64,000 bases of DNA from Patella vulgata. Taxonomy: Eukaryota; Mollusca; Gastropoda; Patellidae. The stretch is from the NCBI RefSeq assembly GCF_932274485.2, contig NC_065881.2, positions 85,004,702 through 85,068,701 of the forward strand, given 5' to 3'. Below, piece after piece: positions 51,901 through 55,179 of this stretch. Numbering within the stretch: the stretch's first letter is position 1; each line of letters starts with the position of its first letter. Below the pieces are notes generated by a model that was given only the letters and a program-made list of their open reading frames with translations, ran no database searches and was not told the origin of the DNA. The position numbers were made by a program, and so were the translations under genes.

Positions 51901-54900
51901 CTAGTCCATCAAGAACAGAGATCATTATCAGGGTTTTGTTTATGATAAATGTTTTCTTGATTTCAGCCAGCAAACGAAGGAAGAAAAATTGCTAAACGTT
52001 TCTTTGCGTCCTATAATGGTGCAGGAACAACTCCCATAACAACGCCAGTAACGACTGACTTCATACAGAATACAGCAACATTTTTATCAGAACCGGCAGA
52101 CGATAAAAATGGCGAGATTGTTGGCGGACGTTTGCTGTTGGATCATCTACAGGTGAAGTCGACCAGTAGTCTACCGAGAAAATCGACATCCCTCGACCCG
52201 ACTGCAGCATCAGTAAATAGGGGCGCCAGGATGAAACGGTCTCATAGTACGGGACCATATTTAGTTCGCCAGGAAACACAATTTGATGATTATGCTCTAG
52301 ACGGGTCTATAAACAATGGCTACGCGTCTTCGTCCACGGATCATATCTATCCCAACGTCATCGTCGCGCAGAATCAGAAAAAAGCTGACGGAGATGAAGC
52401 TGCCCTAAAACAACTGGGCAAGGATGAGTCCGATCGACTTTGCCTCTCACCGAATTTTCTGTCCGTAAACCGTACAAAGCTACACGAAACAAGATCGGTC
52501 GATAGACTAGAATGTGTTGAACGAGAAGAACGGTACAGAAAAGATTTTCTCGAGGGTTATCATAGAATATCCAAAAGTTTGGACGTGCCAACCTCGGGGT
52601 TTCCCAATTTGGAACCCCGGAAGATAAAGATAATGGAGGACAATTATCAATGCTCCGCATGTACGCGATCCGTGTCGGAACATAACTATCATCATCACCA
52701 CCATCACCATCGCCATCAACGGCACAGGCACGATGACTATCAGTCCCGTAGCTTTGACGATCGTTTACCAGGATATCATACGAACTGTGACTATTGTAAT
52801 CATCGCCAGGACCCGGATCGTCGACGGCGACATCGCCGACAATCACCGTGTTCCCACCACGATTCCTGTCGGGAAGAGCGCTGCATGCGACGTGGTTCAA
52901 GTACTGATAGTGACAGGTATAAAAAATATAAACTTGCTTCCCACAGACGAGCTCGCCATGATGTCCAAAAGCGGAGGTCGTATGAGGATCGCGAACGCGA
53001 AGACAACATGGATATGGCAAGATTAGAGATTTTACGAAAATTCTTGAGTCAAGATTTAACGGATTTTTATGTGGATGATGAAACAGAGGAAAGGAATAAA
53101 TATATCGAAGTTTATAATCATCCATTGAACTTAGACAATATTCATCCGATACTTCGTTCTTCCGTTTCAGATCCAGTCAAAGTACATTCTCCCGAAGTTA
53201 TCCGAAGGGAATCACACTCGGATCCAGCGTCAGTGATAAACAATAAGAGACTGATAGCCCCGACAACATCCGTGTTGTCTACTACTGATAGTGACAGTGC
53301 TCTTTCTTCATTCAATAAAAGTTTAAGTCCATTGTCCCATCACCCGTTGACTCAGGTAGACTCGGACATAAAGCAACATCTTAGAAGTCAAGACTCGGCT
53401 TACCAGACTAAACAGTCGTCAGTAGAACAAAACCATACCGAGTTTTCTGGAATTCTGGAGGAAAATAGACGAACAATAGGTTTATCCAACAGGCAAGTTG
53501 TCTACTCTTATTAATTTGATTTTGATATTATTCACCAAGATCCTCGCAGAGATCCTCGTGATCCTCGCCCAGACGATTCTGGTGATCTTCACTCGGACGA
53601 TTCTCGTGATCCTCGCCCAGACGATTCTGGTGATCATCGCCCAGATAATTCTGGTGATCTTCACTCGGACGATTCTCGTGATCCTCGCACAGACGATTCT
53701 CATTATCTTCGCTAAGACGATCGATTTTCGTGATCCTCACCCTGGCTATTCTCGTTATCCTGTCCAGGCGACTCTCGTGATCCTCGACCCGGCGATTCCC
53801 ATGAATTCTCGAACTGACAATTCTCGTTATCCTCGCCATAACATTATTTTCTTTGATACTGGCCGTTACGATTCCCATGGATCCTGACCATTTCGATTAT
53901 TGTAGACCCTGGTCATAACGATTCCCTTGGACTCTGGCCATCACGATTCTTGTAGATCCTCGCCATAACGATTCCCTCTGGCCATAACGATTCTTATAGA
54001 TCTTGACCATTACGATTCCCTTGGACCCTGTTCATAACAATTCTTGTAGATCCTCGCCATTAACGTTGGCTAACCCATCGCAATTTGACCCAGTCGGGAA
54101 AGACGTGTGTTGGCGTTTCAAAAGAAAAGTGAATCCAAAAATATATCTTCTGGGACCCCTATATAATTTCAGAAATTAACGGCATTGTCAGAAATGGTCA
54201 ATTTAAAGGATATGATTACATGAATCTTTTCTTATTGTTCTAGGTCAGAAGATAAAAAGGTGTCCCAGAGACTACACCAAGCCGCCATTAAACTGTTTGT
54301 TCTTCAACAGAGGCACAGAAATATCCGTTGTTCAAGAGACCTTGGTGCTGTTCATACCATCTCAGAAGATGATTACGGGAACGCAGTGGGAGTACTGGAA
54401 GGCGGGTATGTGGACAGGTATGGTTGTGTTATTGTCGCCATAGCTAACAAATAAATTCGGGGACAAAGTGTGTGTTCTCTTTCGGCTTAAATGATAATAG
54501 GGATCCTTACGTTCCGGAAGTTTTTACATTCATGCGGGGCCTGGGGTTGTGATCTGCTCGTGAATCATTCAGGTCAAAGTTCATTGGAGATAAATAAACT
54601 TGGCATTCTCGAGGTGTGAGGGAGGGGCTGGAAACCGGGTACTTACTCCTTTTTGGTGTGGCGATGCCAGATGTTTTCGGGGGTGGGGGCGGACAATTTG
54701 AAAATATTCTCGACGAAATAGTCACTGTTTAAGGAAGACAATGGTGTCTGTGGGAAAAGAGGTGGGGTGGAGTATGGCACCGTGTTTTTACTGTGTCCAC
54801 TATGTGTACAATAATTTGTGGCTAGTACACTTCGAAGTCTTTTTTCAAATTTTAGGGGTTTGGGTGGCCGGATGGTTAGCGCGTGCGCGTTGTATCATTA

Positions 54901-55148
54901 GGTCTGTCATTGATTCAACTGGCGTGTTTTCGATTCCCCAGTTGTACGTGACTAACAGCCTCGTGGGTTTTCTCCGGGTCCTCCGGTTTCCTCCCACTGC
55001 TAAAGACTCCCTATGCGCAAGCGATTTGTTGAAATAAAATTGAACCATATGTTAGTCCCGAAATTACCTAGTTTGTGTCGAGTGGACGTTAAACTCTCTA
55101 ACCATATGTTAGTCCTGAAATGACCTAGTTTGTGTCGAGTGGAGTTAC

Positions 55149-55179
<31 letters not shown>

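Noticed and set aside
52358-53125. A 255-codon minus-strand frame
   Set aside because: It lies opposite exon 21 and reflects that exon's base composition. No domain or splice context.
53482-53887. Open frames of 73-129 codons in both directions after exon 21
   Set aside because: They are translations of the 24-bp array in intron 21, with no start context or domain.
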